In this document: positions 26,045 through 32,954 of the stretch, in pieces
How positions within the stretch are numbered: position 1 is the stretch's first letter
How the letters are laid out: the number at the start of each line of letters is the position of its first letter
Source of the DNA: Bacteroidales bacterium
Lineage (GTDB): Bacteria > Bacteroidota > Bacteroidia > Bacteroidales > UBA932
Length of the DNA stretch: 49,573 nucleotides
Direction: 5' to 3'
NCBI GenBank assembly: GCA_012839605.1
Contig: DUNA01000066.1
Span: forward strand, 1-49,573
The notes under the pieces: generated by a model
The model's database searches: none
Seen by the model: only the letters and a program-made list of their open reading frames with translations
Told to the model about the DNA's origin: nothing
Translations under genes and position numbers: made by a program

Positions 26045-26076
26045 TTTGTTACTCTGGTAATGAATCTCTATCTTTG
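26045..26076 (+). promoter_or_regulatory. Promoter of mgtE
   Basis: TTTG (26045-26048), 20 bases, TATCTTTG (26069-26076). It predicts a leader of about 117 bases before the mgtE ATG, long for this organism and containing a strong hairpin. Confidence 0.65.
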
Positions 26077-26141
26077 ACAGATATTAAAAAATCATGTGAA
26101 GAATGGACGAGAGCCCTTATCATAGTTGTAGTATCATGCTG

Positions 26142-26191
26142 CTGTAAGGGGAGAATTATGTCTCCTTACAGTATTTAATTGTTAGGAGACA
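26142..26191 (+). promoter_or_regulatory. Hairpin and Shine-Dalgarno site in the mgtE leader
   Basis: CTGTAAGG-g-GAGA (26142-26154) pairs with TCTCCTTACAG (26161-26171). The AGGAGA at 26184-26189, just before the ATG at 26197, can instead pair with the same TCTCCT. So the 3' arm of the hairpin has two mutually exclusive partners, one of them the ribosome-binding site. I do not recognise an M-box here. Confidence 0.45.
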
Positions 26192-26196
26192 AGATT

Positions 26197-27531
26197 ATGG
26201 TTGATATCAAAACCAGGTTCGAACAACTCATTGAAAACAAAGATTGGAAAGAACTGAAGGTAGAGCTGAACGACATTGATCCCGTTCAGATTACTGAAAT
26301 TATTGAAGACGCCCCCGACGGGGATGACGTGCTTCTTTTCCGTCTGTTAAATCGGAAATTGGCTAAAGAAACGTTCCAGCTGCTTTCTCACGATATGCAG
26401 GAAGAGATTATTGAAAGCATGGCTCGGAATGTGAAAAAGTTGTCAACGTTGCTCAACGATATTGAGCCTGACGACAGAACGGCTTTCTTTGAAGAACTTC
26501 CCGGCACCATCAGCCAGCGTCTGATACAATTCTTGTCGCCTGAAGAACGCAACACCACCATCCGCCTGCTGGGGTATCCGGAAGACAGTATTGGTCGTTT
26601 GATGACGCCCGAATACGTGGCCGTCAATCCGGAACATACCATAGAAGAGGCTTTTGCTCACATCAGAGTGTACGGAAAAGATTCGGAAACGTTAAACGTT
26701 GTTTACATAGTAGACAAAGAGTGGAAGCTGGTTGACGACATACGGATTAAAGAATTGATTCTGGCAGATCCGCAGCAAAAGGTTCAAGATTTGTTGGACT
26801 ACCGTTTTGTGGCACTCAATGCGATGGACGATCAGGAAACAGCCATTGGAGCTTTTCAGGACTACGACCGCGTGGCGCTTCCCGTCCTGAACAGCGAAGG
26901 GGTTTTGCTGGGGATTGTGACGTTTGACGACATCATGGACGTGGCTGAGGAAGAATCTACGGAGGACTTTCACAAGTTTGGATCCATCCAGCAATCCATA
27001 GCCAATCCTCTGAAAGAGAGGGCTTGGGGTATGTATAAAAACAGAATTGTTTGGTTGTTGGCCTTAGTATTTGTGAACATTTTTTCCGGAGCGGCTATTT
27101 CTTCATTTGAATCTCTTATTCAAACGGTAGTATCACTTGTTTTCTTTTTACCTCTACTTATTGATAGCGGAGGCAATGCCGGTTCTCAATCGGCTACCTT
27201 AATGATTCGGGCTTTGGCCATCGGGGATGTAAAGGTATCTGACTGGTACAAATTGATTGGCAAGGAATTTATAATATCGTTTCTACTAGGTGTCACTATG
27301 GCGGCAGGAGTAGCCGCTATAGCTAGTTTTAGGGCGCCGGAAATCATTCTGGTGGTGGCCTTGTCTATGTTGCTAATTGTAATGACGGGAAGTCTTATAG
27401 GATTGTTGCTGCCTTTCTTGTTCACCAAATTCCGTTTGGACCCGGCTACGGCCAGTGCTCCGTTGATTACTTCTATTGCAGATATTTGCGGAGTGTTGAT
27501 TTACTTCTCCATTGCTTCTTGGATCATGTGA
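26197..27531 (+). CDS. mgtE: Magnesium transporter MgtE
   Basis: About 444 residues: an N-terminal MgtE_N superhelical domain (EIIEDAPDGDDVLLFRLL, then FEELPGTISQRLIQFL), two CBS domains (RLMTPEYVAVNPEHTIEEAF; VLNSEGVLLGIVTFDDIMD) and a five-helix membrane domain with IDSGGNAGSQSATLMIRALA, the family's ion-pore segment. MgtE is a Mg2+-gated Mg2+ channel of the inner membrane. The TTG at 26179 adds six residues but lies across the Shine-Dalgarno AGGAG, so the ATG at 26197 is the start. A leader hairpin may control translation. Confidence 0.95.
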   Translation: MVDIKTRFEQLIENKDWKELKVELNDIDPVQITEIIEDAPDGDDVLLFRLLNRKLAKETFQLLSHDMQEEIIESMARNVKKLSTLLNDIEPDDRTAFFEELPGTISQRLIQFLSPEERNTTIRLLGYPEDSIGRLMTPEYVAVNPEHTIEEAFAHIRVYGKDSETLNVVYIVDKEWKLVDDIRIKELILADPQQKVQDLLDYRFVALNAMDDQETAIGAFQDYDRVALPVLNSEGVLLGIVTFDDIMDVAEEESTEDFHKFGSIQQSIANPLKERAWGMYKNRIVWLLALVFVNIFSGAAISSFESLIQTVVSLVFFLPLLIDSGGNAGSQSATLMIRALAIGDVKVSDWYKLIGKEFIISFLLGVTMAAGVAAIASFRAPEIILVVALSMLLIVMTGSLIGLLLPFLFTKFRLDPATASAPLITSIADICGVLIYFSIASWIM

Positions 27532-27552
27532 CGGAAGCTGCGCGTTGTTGCC

Positions 27553-28176
27553 TTACCTGACGTTTCGCCCTCGGCCGCCTCTGCGGGTATTTGTTGAAGA
27601 ACTGTCAAGGTACCTTGGTGGTTGCGGTCGAACTCCCATCCTTGGTCCTTGCCGAGGTGTTTGCAAGCGGATATCAGGCTCGGAAAGAATATTGCTAAAC
27701 ACGTCTATAAAAAGTTTTTGCTGCTCTGAATCCAATATCTCTTTCATTTGAAAATAATATTGGAACGTAAGCAATTTCAGTTCTTTATGTTTTTCTCCTA
27801 AATCGTGGGCCAGTGTGTCCAAAGCTTCTTTGTTGGGGTTGGATGCTTTCAATTCCTTAGCCATAGCGGAACGGGTCGTTCCCATTTGGATTAGAAGATC
27901 GTTTGCCGAGCGGTTGAATGCCCTGTGAAATTGCCTGAAGCGCTCTTGCTGCTCTTGAGTAAGGTGTAATTCTCTAATTAGGAGACCGATTGTGCCCGGG
28001 CGTGGAATAAAATCTTCAAGAGTTGCTTGTTCAGAGGCAGCAATAGAATCTGTCAACAGGTCGTATTCCTGCTCCGTATTGATACGTTGTTTCCGGGATG
28101 TTACTATAAAAGCTACATTGGTTGCCAGCAGAAAGACTACCAGAACAATCCATACCGTATGGGGAATTTTACGCAT
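27553..28176 (-). CDS. Membrane-anchored Spy/CpxP-like periplasmic protein
   Basis: 207 residues. One N-terminal membrane helix (VWIVLVVFLLATNVAFIV), then a helical periplasmic region with LTQEQQERFRQFHRAFN and LDSEQQKLFIDVFSNIL, the paired LTxxQ-like pattern of Spy/CpxP/CnrR proteins, and a tail rich in Arg, Gly and Pro ending RRGGRGRNVR. These proteins are chaperone-like stress sensors that restrain signalling. It follows the anti-sigma gene by nine bases on the same strand, so it probably belongs to the same switch. Distantly related to the protein at 29319-29786. Confidence 0.7.
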   Translation of the reverse strand: MRKIPHTVWIVLVVFLLATNVAFIVTSRKQRINTEQEYDLLTDSIAASEQATLEDFIPRPGTIGLLIRELHLTQEQQERFRQFHRAFNRSANDLLIQMGTTRSAMAKELKASNPNKEALDTLAHDLGEKHKELKLLTFQYYFQMKEILDSEQQKLFIDVFSNILSEPDIRLQTPRQGPRMGVRPQPPRYLDSSSTNTRRGGRGRNVR

Positions 28177-28185
28177 ACCGATTAC

Positions 28186-28617
28186 TTAAAAGATGTCTTC
28201 TAAAAACAATGCCTCTACCTGTTCCATAGGTGCTTCGTGGAAGATGTACGCTACTTCGTACACGATATCCGGATCCGGGAGCGGTTGCGTAACAGACGAC
28301 TGCCCCATCCAGAACCCAAAGAACAGTCCTACCAGGAGAGCAGCCGCAACAGCTAGAGGCTTCAGCCATTTGACGCCCCCCAGTTTTTCCGGTACAACCT
28401 GTTGCTGCATACGTCCTATTGTGCGCGTGTATAGGAAAGGTTTTGGAGTCAGAGCCTTTTCTGTTTCTATATAGGAAAGCGTTTCTTGCAAATAAGCCAA
28501 CTTTTGGCTGCAAGCGGAACAGGTGCTCAGATGGTCTTGCACAACAGAAGACTCTCCTTTTGGCAGGGTGTTTTCTATGTAGAAGATCAATTTCTTTTCT
28601 GTTGCTTTACAGTCCAT
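28186..28617 (-). CDS. Zinc-finger anti-sigma factor
   Basis: 143 residues. The N-terminal anti-sigma zinc domain has the H-x3-C-x2-C core (DHLSTCSACSQKL) after a conserved early Cys (MDCKATEKKL). One membrane helix follows at about 85-105 (VAAALLVGLFFGFWMGQSS), and a short periplasmic tail. It should hold the divergent ECF sigma factor at the membrane until a periplasmic signal releases it. It is co-transcribed with the Spy-like gene. Being divergent from its sigma factor, not in one operon with it, is less usual. Confidence 0.82.
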   Translation of the reverse strand: MDCKATEKKLIFYIENTLPKGESSVVQDHLSTCSACSQKLAYLQETLSYIETEKALTPKPFLYTRTIGRMQQQVVPEKLGGVKWLKPLAVAAALLVGLFFGFWMGQSSVTQPLPDPDIVYEVAYIFHEAPMEQVEALFLEDIF

Positions 28618-28631
28618 TTTCTTATATTTTG

Positions 28632-28695
28632 TATGTTTGACACATACTCTTGCAAAAACTTGCGCAGGAAAAAGCCGGCTCTTGTGTCAAATATA
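28632..28695. promoter_or_regulatory. Face-to-face promoters sharing a TTTGACACA inverted repeat
   Basis: TATGTTTGACACA on the plus strand (-7 element 28632-28639) points towards the sigma gene, and TATATTTGACACA on the minus strand (-7 element 28695-28688) points towards the anti-sigma gene. TTTGACACA (28636-28644) and TGTGTCAAA (28683-28691) are an exact 9-bp inverted pair. Each promoter lies inside the other's leader, so the two RNAs would be complementary over about 40 bases. The repeat may be an operator or a promoter for the encoded ECF factor. Confidence 0.55.
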
Positions 28696-28712
28696 TTGTT
28701 TTTTACAGAATT

Positions 28713-29273
28713 TTGGATACAAATATTGTTGAAAGATTAAAAAAAAGAGAAGAATCTGCTTTTAAAGAGCTGGTTGATACATACGGGGACATGGTATTTC
28801 GCGTATGTATGGGGGTATTGCACAATGCAGCCGATGCCGACGATGTGACGCAAGAAGTCTTTATTGAAGTGTACCGTTCTATTCAAAAATTTCAATCTAA
28901 GTCCAAACTTTCAACATGGTTGTATAGAATAGCTTTAAACAAGTCTTTAAACCACTTGCGTGATAACCGCCGTCATAAAAGAGCTCTCTTGCCGGATAAA
29001 GAACAAATGGAGCAATGGAACGTTTCGGCAACAGACGCAGATCCGTTGGAAGTGCTCCACAATCAAGAGAAACGGCAAGTCCTTCAAAAAGCCATCGACG
29101 CGTTGCCACAAAGGCAGAAAAAAGCATTTGTTTTGAGCCAATATGAAGATCTGTCTTATAAAGAAATAGCCGATGTGATGGAAACGTCTGTGTCTTCTGT
29201 GGAATCTTTGCTGTTCAGAGCACGTCAAAATTTGCAAAAAGAATTGTTTACTTTGTACAAGCGCAAGTTTTAA
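28713..29273 (+). CDS. ECF RNA polymerase sigma factor
   Basis: About 186 residues. Region 2 (ESAFKELVDTYGDMVFRVCM, DADDVTQEVFIEVYRSIQKF, LSTWLYRIALNKSLNHLRD) and region 4 (ALPQRQKKAFVLSQYEDLSYKEIADVMETSVSSVESLLFRAR) are complete. No in-frame ATG precedes region 2, so I use the TTG at 28713 (giving M-DTNIVERLKKREE); a TTG at 28650 is also open but lies inside the promoter region. The sigma gene is followed 45 bases later by a Spy-like gene and is divergent from a zinc-finger anti-sigma gene: an RpoE-like envelope-stress switch. Confidence 0.88.
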   Translation: MDTNIVERLKKREESAFKELVDTYGDMVFRVCMGVLHNAADADDVTQEVFIEVYRSIQKFQSKSKLSTWLYRIALNKSLNHLRDNRRHKRALLPDKEQMEQWNVSATDADPLEVLHNQEKRQVLQKAIDALPQRQKKAFVLSQYEDLSYKEIADVMETSVSSVESLLFRARQNLQKELFTLYKRKF

Positions 29274-29318
29274 GTTGTAGCTGTGTCTTATAGGCAAAAC
29301 CAATTAACAATTGCAATC

Positions 29319-29786
29319 ATGAAAACAAAAATTTTAGGTACAACACTTTTGTTGATGACTCTTTCTTTTTCTATGTGGGCGCAAGGTCCCGGATCCAGGG
29401 GCAGAAGAGTGCCGGCCTCTTATAATAGAGGGTCATGTACAGAGTACATAGAAGGTTTGACGGACAAACAAGTCCAAAAGATTACAGCTTTGGAAGCTAC
29501 TCACAGAGAGCAGATGGAACAGTTGAGAAACAACCGTCGCGCTACGTATGAATTTGAAACGAAAGACAACATCCGCGATGAAATGATCAAATTGCGCGAT
29601 AAGCAAAGAGATGAAGTCAGAAAACTGCTTACCAAGGAACAACAGAAAGCTTATGACGCTTTGCCACGTGACAGGTATCAGGAGGTACGGCCCGAATCTT
29701 ACGGTAGAGGTAGAAGGGGCGATTATGACCGGAGAGGGGCGTACGGAAGAAGCGAATCTTATAGAAGAGGAGGAAGACGCAGATAA
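29319..29786 (+). CDS. Secreted Spy/CpxP-like protein with Arg/Gly-rich tail
   Basis: 155 residues. Signal peptide MKTKILGTTLLLMTLSFSMWAQ. Helical core with LTDKQVQKITALEATHREQM and LTKEQQKAYDALPRDRYQ, the two LTxxQ-like repeats of the Spy/CpxP family. The tail is tyrosine/arginine/glycine-rich and ends YRRGGRRR. It lies 45 bases behind the ECF sigma gene, so it is probably a target of that factor and a periplasmic chaperone. The ATG at 29319 starts the signal peptide; an upstream in-frame ATG at 29283 would spoil it. Confidence 0.72.
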   Translation: MKTKILGTTLLLMTLSFSMWAQGPGSRGRRVPASYNRGSCTEYIEGLTDKQVQKITALEATHREQMEQLRNNRRATYEFETKDNIRDEMIKLRDKQRDEVRKLLTKEQQKAYDALPRDRYQEVRPESYGRGRRGDYDRRGAYGRSESYRRGGRRR

Positions 29787-29790
29787 AAAT

Positions 29791-29821
29791 TTTGTGATGA
29801 GCGTAAAAACCCATATCTTTG
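29791..29821 (+). promoter_or_regulatory. Consensus promoter of rpsP-rimM
   Basis: TTTG (29791-29794), exactly 19 bases, TATCTTTG (29814-29821). It begins five bases after the Spy-like stop codon and predicts a leader of about 55 bases. Confidence 0.75.
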
Positions 29822-29880
29822 CCCACCTTTTCTCGGGAAGATTAGGAAGTTAACAAGATTTAGTAACTTAAAAAAAGAGT

Positions 29881-30471
29881 ATGGCAGTAAAAATTCGTCT
29901 TGCCCGCCATGGCAAAAAAACCTACGCTTATTTTCACATTATAGTAGCTGATTCACGTGCACCGCGTGACGGAAGAAGGATTGAAACCCTTGGAAAATAC
30001 AACCCAAATACAGACCCTGCAGAGATCACTTTAGATGCTGACAGGGCTTTGTATTGGTTAAACGTGGGAGCTCAGCCTACTGTAACAGCACGCAGACTTT
30101 TGTCGTACAAAGGCGTGTTGCTGAGAAAACACTTGCAGGAAGGTGTGGCTAAAAATGCGTTTACGCAAGAAGAGGCCGACACCAAATGGGAAGCTTGGAT
30201 GAAAGAAAAAGAAGCTAAGGTACAGGAGAAAAAGAACAGGTTGGCCCAAGAATCAAGTGAAGATGCAAAGAAACGTTTGGAAGCCGAGTCCGTAATCAAT
30301 AAAGAACGCGCTCAAGCCTTGTTGGCCAAACGTGAAGAAGCAGCCGCCCAATTGGCAGCTGCTGCTGCAGAAGCTGCAGCAAAAGCAGAAGAAGCCATTG
30401 CCGAGATTGAAGGCACGGTTGCTCCGGAAGACACAGCTGCTGCTGAAGCAGAAGAGCAAGCCGCCGAATAA
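29881..30471 (+). CDS. rpsP: 30S ribosomal protein S16 with long C-terminal extension
   Basis: 196 residues against 80-90 in most bacteria. The S16 core is residues 1-85 (VKIRLARHGKKTYAYFHIIV, IETLGKYNPNTDP, YWLNVGAQPTVTARRLL). The rest is a charged, alanine-rich helical extension (QLAAAAAEAAAKAEEAIAEI) with an acidic end, as in other Bacteroidota S16 proteins. The role of the extension is not known. It has a consensus promoter and is followed six bases later by rimM. Confidence 0.96.
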   Translation: MAVKIRLARHGKKTYAYFHIIVADSRAPRDGRRIETLGKYNPNTDPAEITLDADRALYWLNVGAQPTVTARRLLSYKGVLLRKHLQEGVAKNAFTQEEADTKWEAWMKEKEAKVQEKKNRLAQESSEDAKKRLEAESVINKERAQALLAKREEAAAQLAAAAAEAAAKAEEAIAEIEGTVAPEDTAAAEAEEQAAE

Positions 30472-30477
30472 CTTGAA

Positions 30478-31002
30478 ATGAAGAGGGAAAGGTTTTTACC
30501 ACTGGCAACTGTCAGAAAAACCTATGGCAAGGAAGGGGAATTGTTTCTAAAATTCCACCCCAAAGCCCCCCAAACGTTCTTGGAACAATGGACAGAAGAA
30601 GAACCGGTATACATCTGGGTAGATGGAATACCGGTTCCTTTTTATATTACGTCTTTACAATTTGTGGGAAACGACAAAGCCGTCGTATGTTTTGAAAATT
30701 ATTCAACGGAGCGTTTGGCAGCCGAATGGGTAGGCAGTACGTTGTTGGTTAAGGTGGAAACTGCAGCAGATGAAGCCGATGGCAGCCGTTTGGTAGGATA
30801 TGCTTTTCGTGCAAAGACAGAAAAAGAAGGTATGAGGAAAGGTGTCGTTTCCCAATTTTTTGATTACCCCATGAATCCTTGTCTGGAACTGACCTTTGAA
30901 GACGGAACAAGTACTTTATTGCCGTTTCATCCCACTTTTGTCAAAAAGACAAACCACCGCAACAAATCACTGGAGCTATTTCTACCGGAAGGATTGGAAT
31001 AG
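30478..31002 (+). CDS. rimM: Ribosome maturation factor RimM
   Basis: 174 residues. The RimM N-domain (FLPLATVRKTYGKEGELFLK, with PVYIWVDGIPVPFYI) is followed by a PRC-barrel domain with a typical LVGYAFRAKTEKEG start and LFLPEGLE end. RimM binds S19 and helps mature the 30S head. The rpsP-rimM order is conserved in bacteria; trmD and rplS, which often follow, are absent. The stop is four bases from the end of the convergent lipoprotein gene. Confidence 0.92.
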   Translation: MKRERFLPLATVRKTYGKEGELFLKFHPKAPQTFLEQWTEEEPVYIWVDGIPVPFYITSLQFVGNDKAVVCFENYSTERLAAEWVGSTLLVKVETAADEADGSRLVGYAFRAKTEKEGMRKGVVSQFFDYPMNPCLELTFEDGTSTLLPFHPTFVKKTNHRNKSLELFLPEGLE

Positions 31003-31006
31003 GTTG

Positions 31007-31420
31007 TTACCAAGTGGTGATGAGCACAAACCCGATGTTCCTTTCTTTGTTATCAAAGTGTTGAAAATTCACATGGTACTGTCTGTTACCCACCTTGGGC
31101 CCTATGTAACTGGTAACTCCTTCGTTTTCTGAGTAAAACGTATAATTTTTGGCCTTTATGACTTCCAGATATTTGTCTGCATTTTTTATTTGGGTGCGAA
31201 TGTTTACGTTTTGGCTCTCGTAGTTGCTGACATCGTGTTCAAAATAACTTAGGTATTTAAAAGGAAAGTCAAATGAAGGATACATATTCAGAAAATCGTA
31301 TTCTTCACAAAGTTCCTCCCAATCACTATTGTCAAAATCAAACTCCCATAGCCATTCGCAAGCGGGAGCAGCCAGTAAAGCTACCAATATTAGTGATACA
31401 TAAATAATTGTTTTTTTCAT
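31007..31420 (-). CDS. Small lipoprotein, member 3 of a tandem paralogous family
   Basis: 137 residues with a lipoprotein signal (MKKTIIYVSLILVALLAAPAC) followed by EWLWEFDFDNSDWEEL. It keeps the plan of the two genes upstream: a W/D-rich start, a YPSFDFPF-type segment, an N-ADKYLEVIKAKNYTF segment matching the ADxYIKVLKNN(G/K)F of its paralogues, then an NRQYHVNFQ-type end, but it is the most diverged. I know no function. It is last in a minus-strand set of three. Confidence 0.65.
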   Translation of the reverse strand: MKKTIIYVSLILVALLAAPACEWLWEFDFDNSDWEELCEEYDFLNMYPSFDFPFKYLSYFEHDVSNYESQNVNIRTQIKNADKYLEVIKAKNYTFYSENEGVTSYIGPKVGNRQYHVNFQHFDNKERNIGFVLITTW

Positions 31421-31435
31421 AGCATTAGTTATTAG

Positions 31436-31855
31436 TTATTGTGTGCTGGAAAAGGTAATGTCTGTGTACCCCGGATAGTCTGAAGGATAAAATCCTACGA
31501 ATCGCCAATATGCCCCCAGTCGTTTTGAACTTTTAAGTTGTACCTTGAAATTATGACCGGAAGGACTTGTTGTAAAACCATTGTTTTTCAGCACTTTAAT
31601 ATAATTGTCTACGTATTGATCTTGTGTAGAGATGATAATAATCTCATATAAAGGAAGTTGCTTTTGGTGTTGTAGAAAGGTCACCGATCCCATAAAATCC
31701 GGGAACGCTTTAAGGATGGGATATTGCATAATTAACAGATTCCAGTCTGCATAATCAGCTTGATTACCATTCCCTTCCCCGGATTCAAACCAGTCGCATC
31801 CGCCTATCAACAGACCGGCCATTCCAATCAATAATAAAGTTATGTATTTCCTCAT
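31436..31855 (-). CDS. Small lipoprotein, member 2 of a tandem paralogous family
   Basis: 139 residues. Signal MRKYITLLLIGMAGLLIGGC, then DWFESGEGN. Shared with member 1: ADYADWNLLIMQYPILKAFP, the IKVLKNNGF segment, SGHNFKVQ, and the end RLGAYWRFVGFYPSDYPG with ITFSSTQ. Its ATG overlaps the stop of member 1 by 4 bp, so the pair is co-translated. Product unknown; probably on the outer membrane, and the Asp after the Cys leaves inner-membrane retention possible. Confidence 0.68.
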   Translation of the reverse strand: MRKYITLLLIGMAGLLIGGCDWFESGEGNGNQADYADWNLLIMQYPILKAFPDFMGSVTFLQHQKQLPLYEIIIISTQDQYVDNYIKVLKNNGFTTSPSGHNFKVQLKSSKRLGAYWRFVGFYPSDYPGYTDITFSSTQ

Positions 31856-32268
31856 GGTAAATTACTAAACATAATTTTGGTTATTCCGGCCGCGTCGGGT
31901 TTATAGAAGCCGACATACCGCCAGTAGTGTCCTATTCTGTCCGGACTCATGTATTGCACGTCGAAATTATGTTCGCCGGATGGTTTTTTAAATTTGTTGT
32001 TTTTCAGTACTTTAATATAGGCTTCCGCATTTTTTGTTGTAACGGCAACCTCAATCCATGTAATAAACGGATTGTCGTTGTTGTATTCCAATAAAGTGAT
32101 ACTTCCGGCCATGGGCGGAAAACCGTTAAATTCAGGATAGCGAGATACAAGGATTTCCCAGGCTGTATAGTCTGCCGACTCATTGTCTTCAAAATCAAAG
32201 AGCCAGTCACATCCGCTCATCAACAAACCCGATGTGCTGATGAGGAGAACAGTGATAATTTTTTTCAT
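31852..32268 (-). CDS. Small lipoprotein, member 1 of a tandem paralogous family
   Basis: 138 residues. Signal MKKIITVLLISTSGLLMSGC, then DWLFDFEDN. Shared with member 2: ADYTAWEILVSRYPEFNGFP, AEAYIKVLKNNKF, SGEHNFDVQ, and RIGHYWRYVGFYKPDAAG with ITKIMFSN. The conserved aromatic end (YWR-VGFY) suggests a small ligand-binding or beta-sandwich fold, but I do not recognise the family. A 7-bp inverted repeat (ACCTATA/TATAGGT, 32275-32302) lies in its leader. Confidence 0.68.
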   Translation of the reverse strand: MKKIITVLLISTSGLLMSGCDWLFDFEDNESADYTAWEILVSRYPEFNGFPPMAGSITLLEYNNDNPFITWIEVAVTTKNAEAYIKVLKNNKFKKPSGEHNFDVQYMSPDRIGHYWRYVGFYKPDAAGITKIMFSNLP

Positions 32269-32324
32269 AATTGTACCTATAAGGTTTTGCAGTTGTATAG
32301 GTAAAGATAATGATTGTTAGGAAT

Positions 32325-32954
32325 TTACCAATAATTTTTTATTAAGTCTACAGCTGCTTCTGCACAGCGCTCCAATCCAAGCAGTCCTGAATCAAGAGAA
32401 AAGTGGTAAGATTCGGCTCTGCCCCATTCCTTATTTGTAAAATAGTTGTAGTACGCTGCACGGTTTTTGTCTCCCCGCACAATGAGACTCTCAGCTTCTT
32501 TGTGTGTAATACCTTTGCTTTCCGCTATGTTGGATATGCGTACAGACAAAGGAGCGTGGATGAACAGGCTTCTGAGTCCGGGCACATCACGTAGTACGTA
32601 GTCTGCACAGCGGCCTATAAACAGACACGGTTGCTGTTGAGCCAGTTTTCTGATGACTTCAGATTGGATATTAAAGATTCTATCTCTGGAAAGGGGAGTA
32701 TTCATAGGATCAAAAAAAGCCAGCCCAAAGGGGTTTTGGACATTCAAGATTCTGGAAAGGCCGGTAGATGTTTTTTCGTCTGCGTTTTCAAATACTTCTT
32801 CACACAAGCCGCTTTCTTGAGCAGCGTGGTATAGAAGTTCTTTGTCAAAGAATGCAAGGCCCAGGGCAGAAGCAATCATTTTACCCACGGTGTAGCCGCC
32901 GCTTCCCAGCTGACGGCCCAATGTGACGGTACTGTTAATTTTAGCTTTCATCAT
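32325..32954 (-). CDS. Cytidylate kinase-like family protein
   Basis: 209 residues, cytoplasmic. The P-loop-like start VTLGRQLGSGGYTVGKMIA, the AFFDKELLYHAAQESGL segment and the FIGRCADYVLRDVPGLRSLF-type core match the cytidylate-kinase-like family (PF13189), distinct from true Cmk. Its substrate is not established. It overlaps the upstream MATE gene by 14 bp, an arrangement seen in many Bacteroidales. Two adjacent ATGs (32954 and 32951) are possible starts. Confidence 0.85.
   Translation of the reverse strand: MMKAKINSTVTLGRQLGSGGYTVGKMIASALGLAFFDKELLYHAAQESGLCEEVFENADEKTSTGLSRILNVQNPFGLAFFDPMNTPLSRDRIFNIQSEVIRKLAQQQPCLFIGRCADYVLRDVPGLRSLFIHAPLSVRISNIAESKGITHKEAESLIVRGDKNRAAYYNYFTNKEWGRAESYHFSLDSGLLGLERCAEAAVDLIKNYW

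Noticed and set aside
25942-26196. M-box (magnesium) riboswitch before mgtE
   Set aside because: The leader after the predicted promoter is only about 120 bases and I cannot find the conserved M-box elements. I kept only the hairpin and its alternative pairing.
28650-28712. Upstream TTG start for the ECF sigma factor
   Set aside because: It lies inside the face-to-face promoter region and adds residues unlike any sigma region; the TTG at 28713 gives the usual N-terminus.
32275-32302. Riboswitch before the small lipoproteins
   Set aside because: Only a 7-bp inverted repeat is visible; nothing indicates a ligand-binding RNA.
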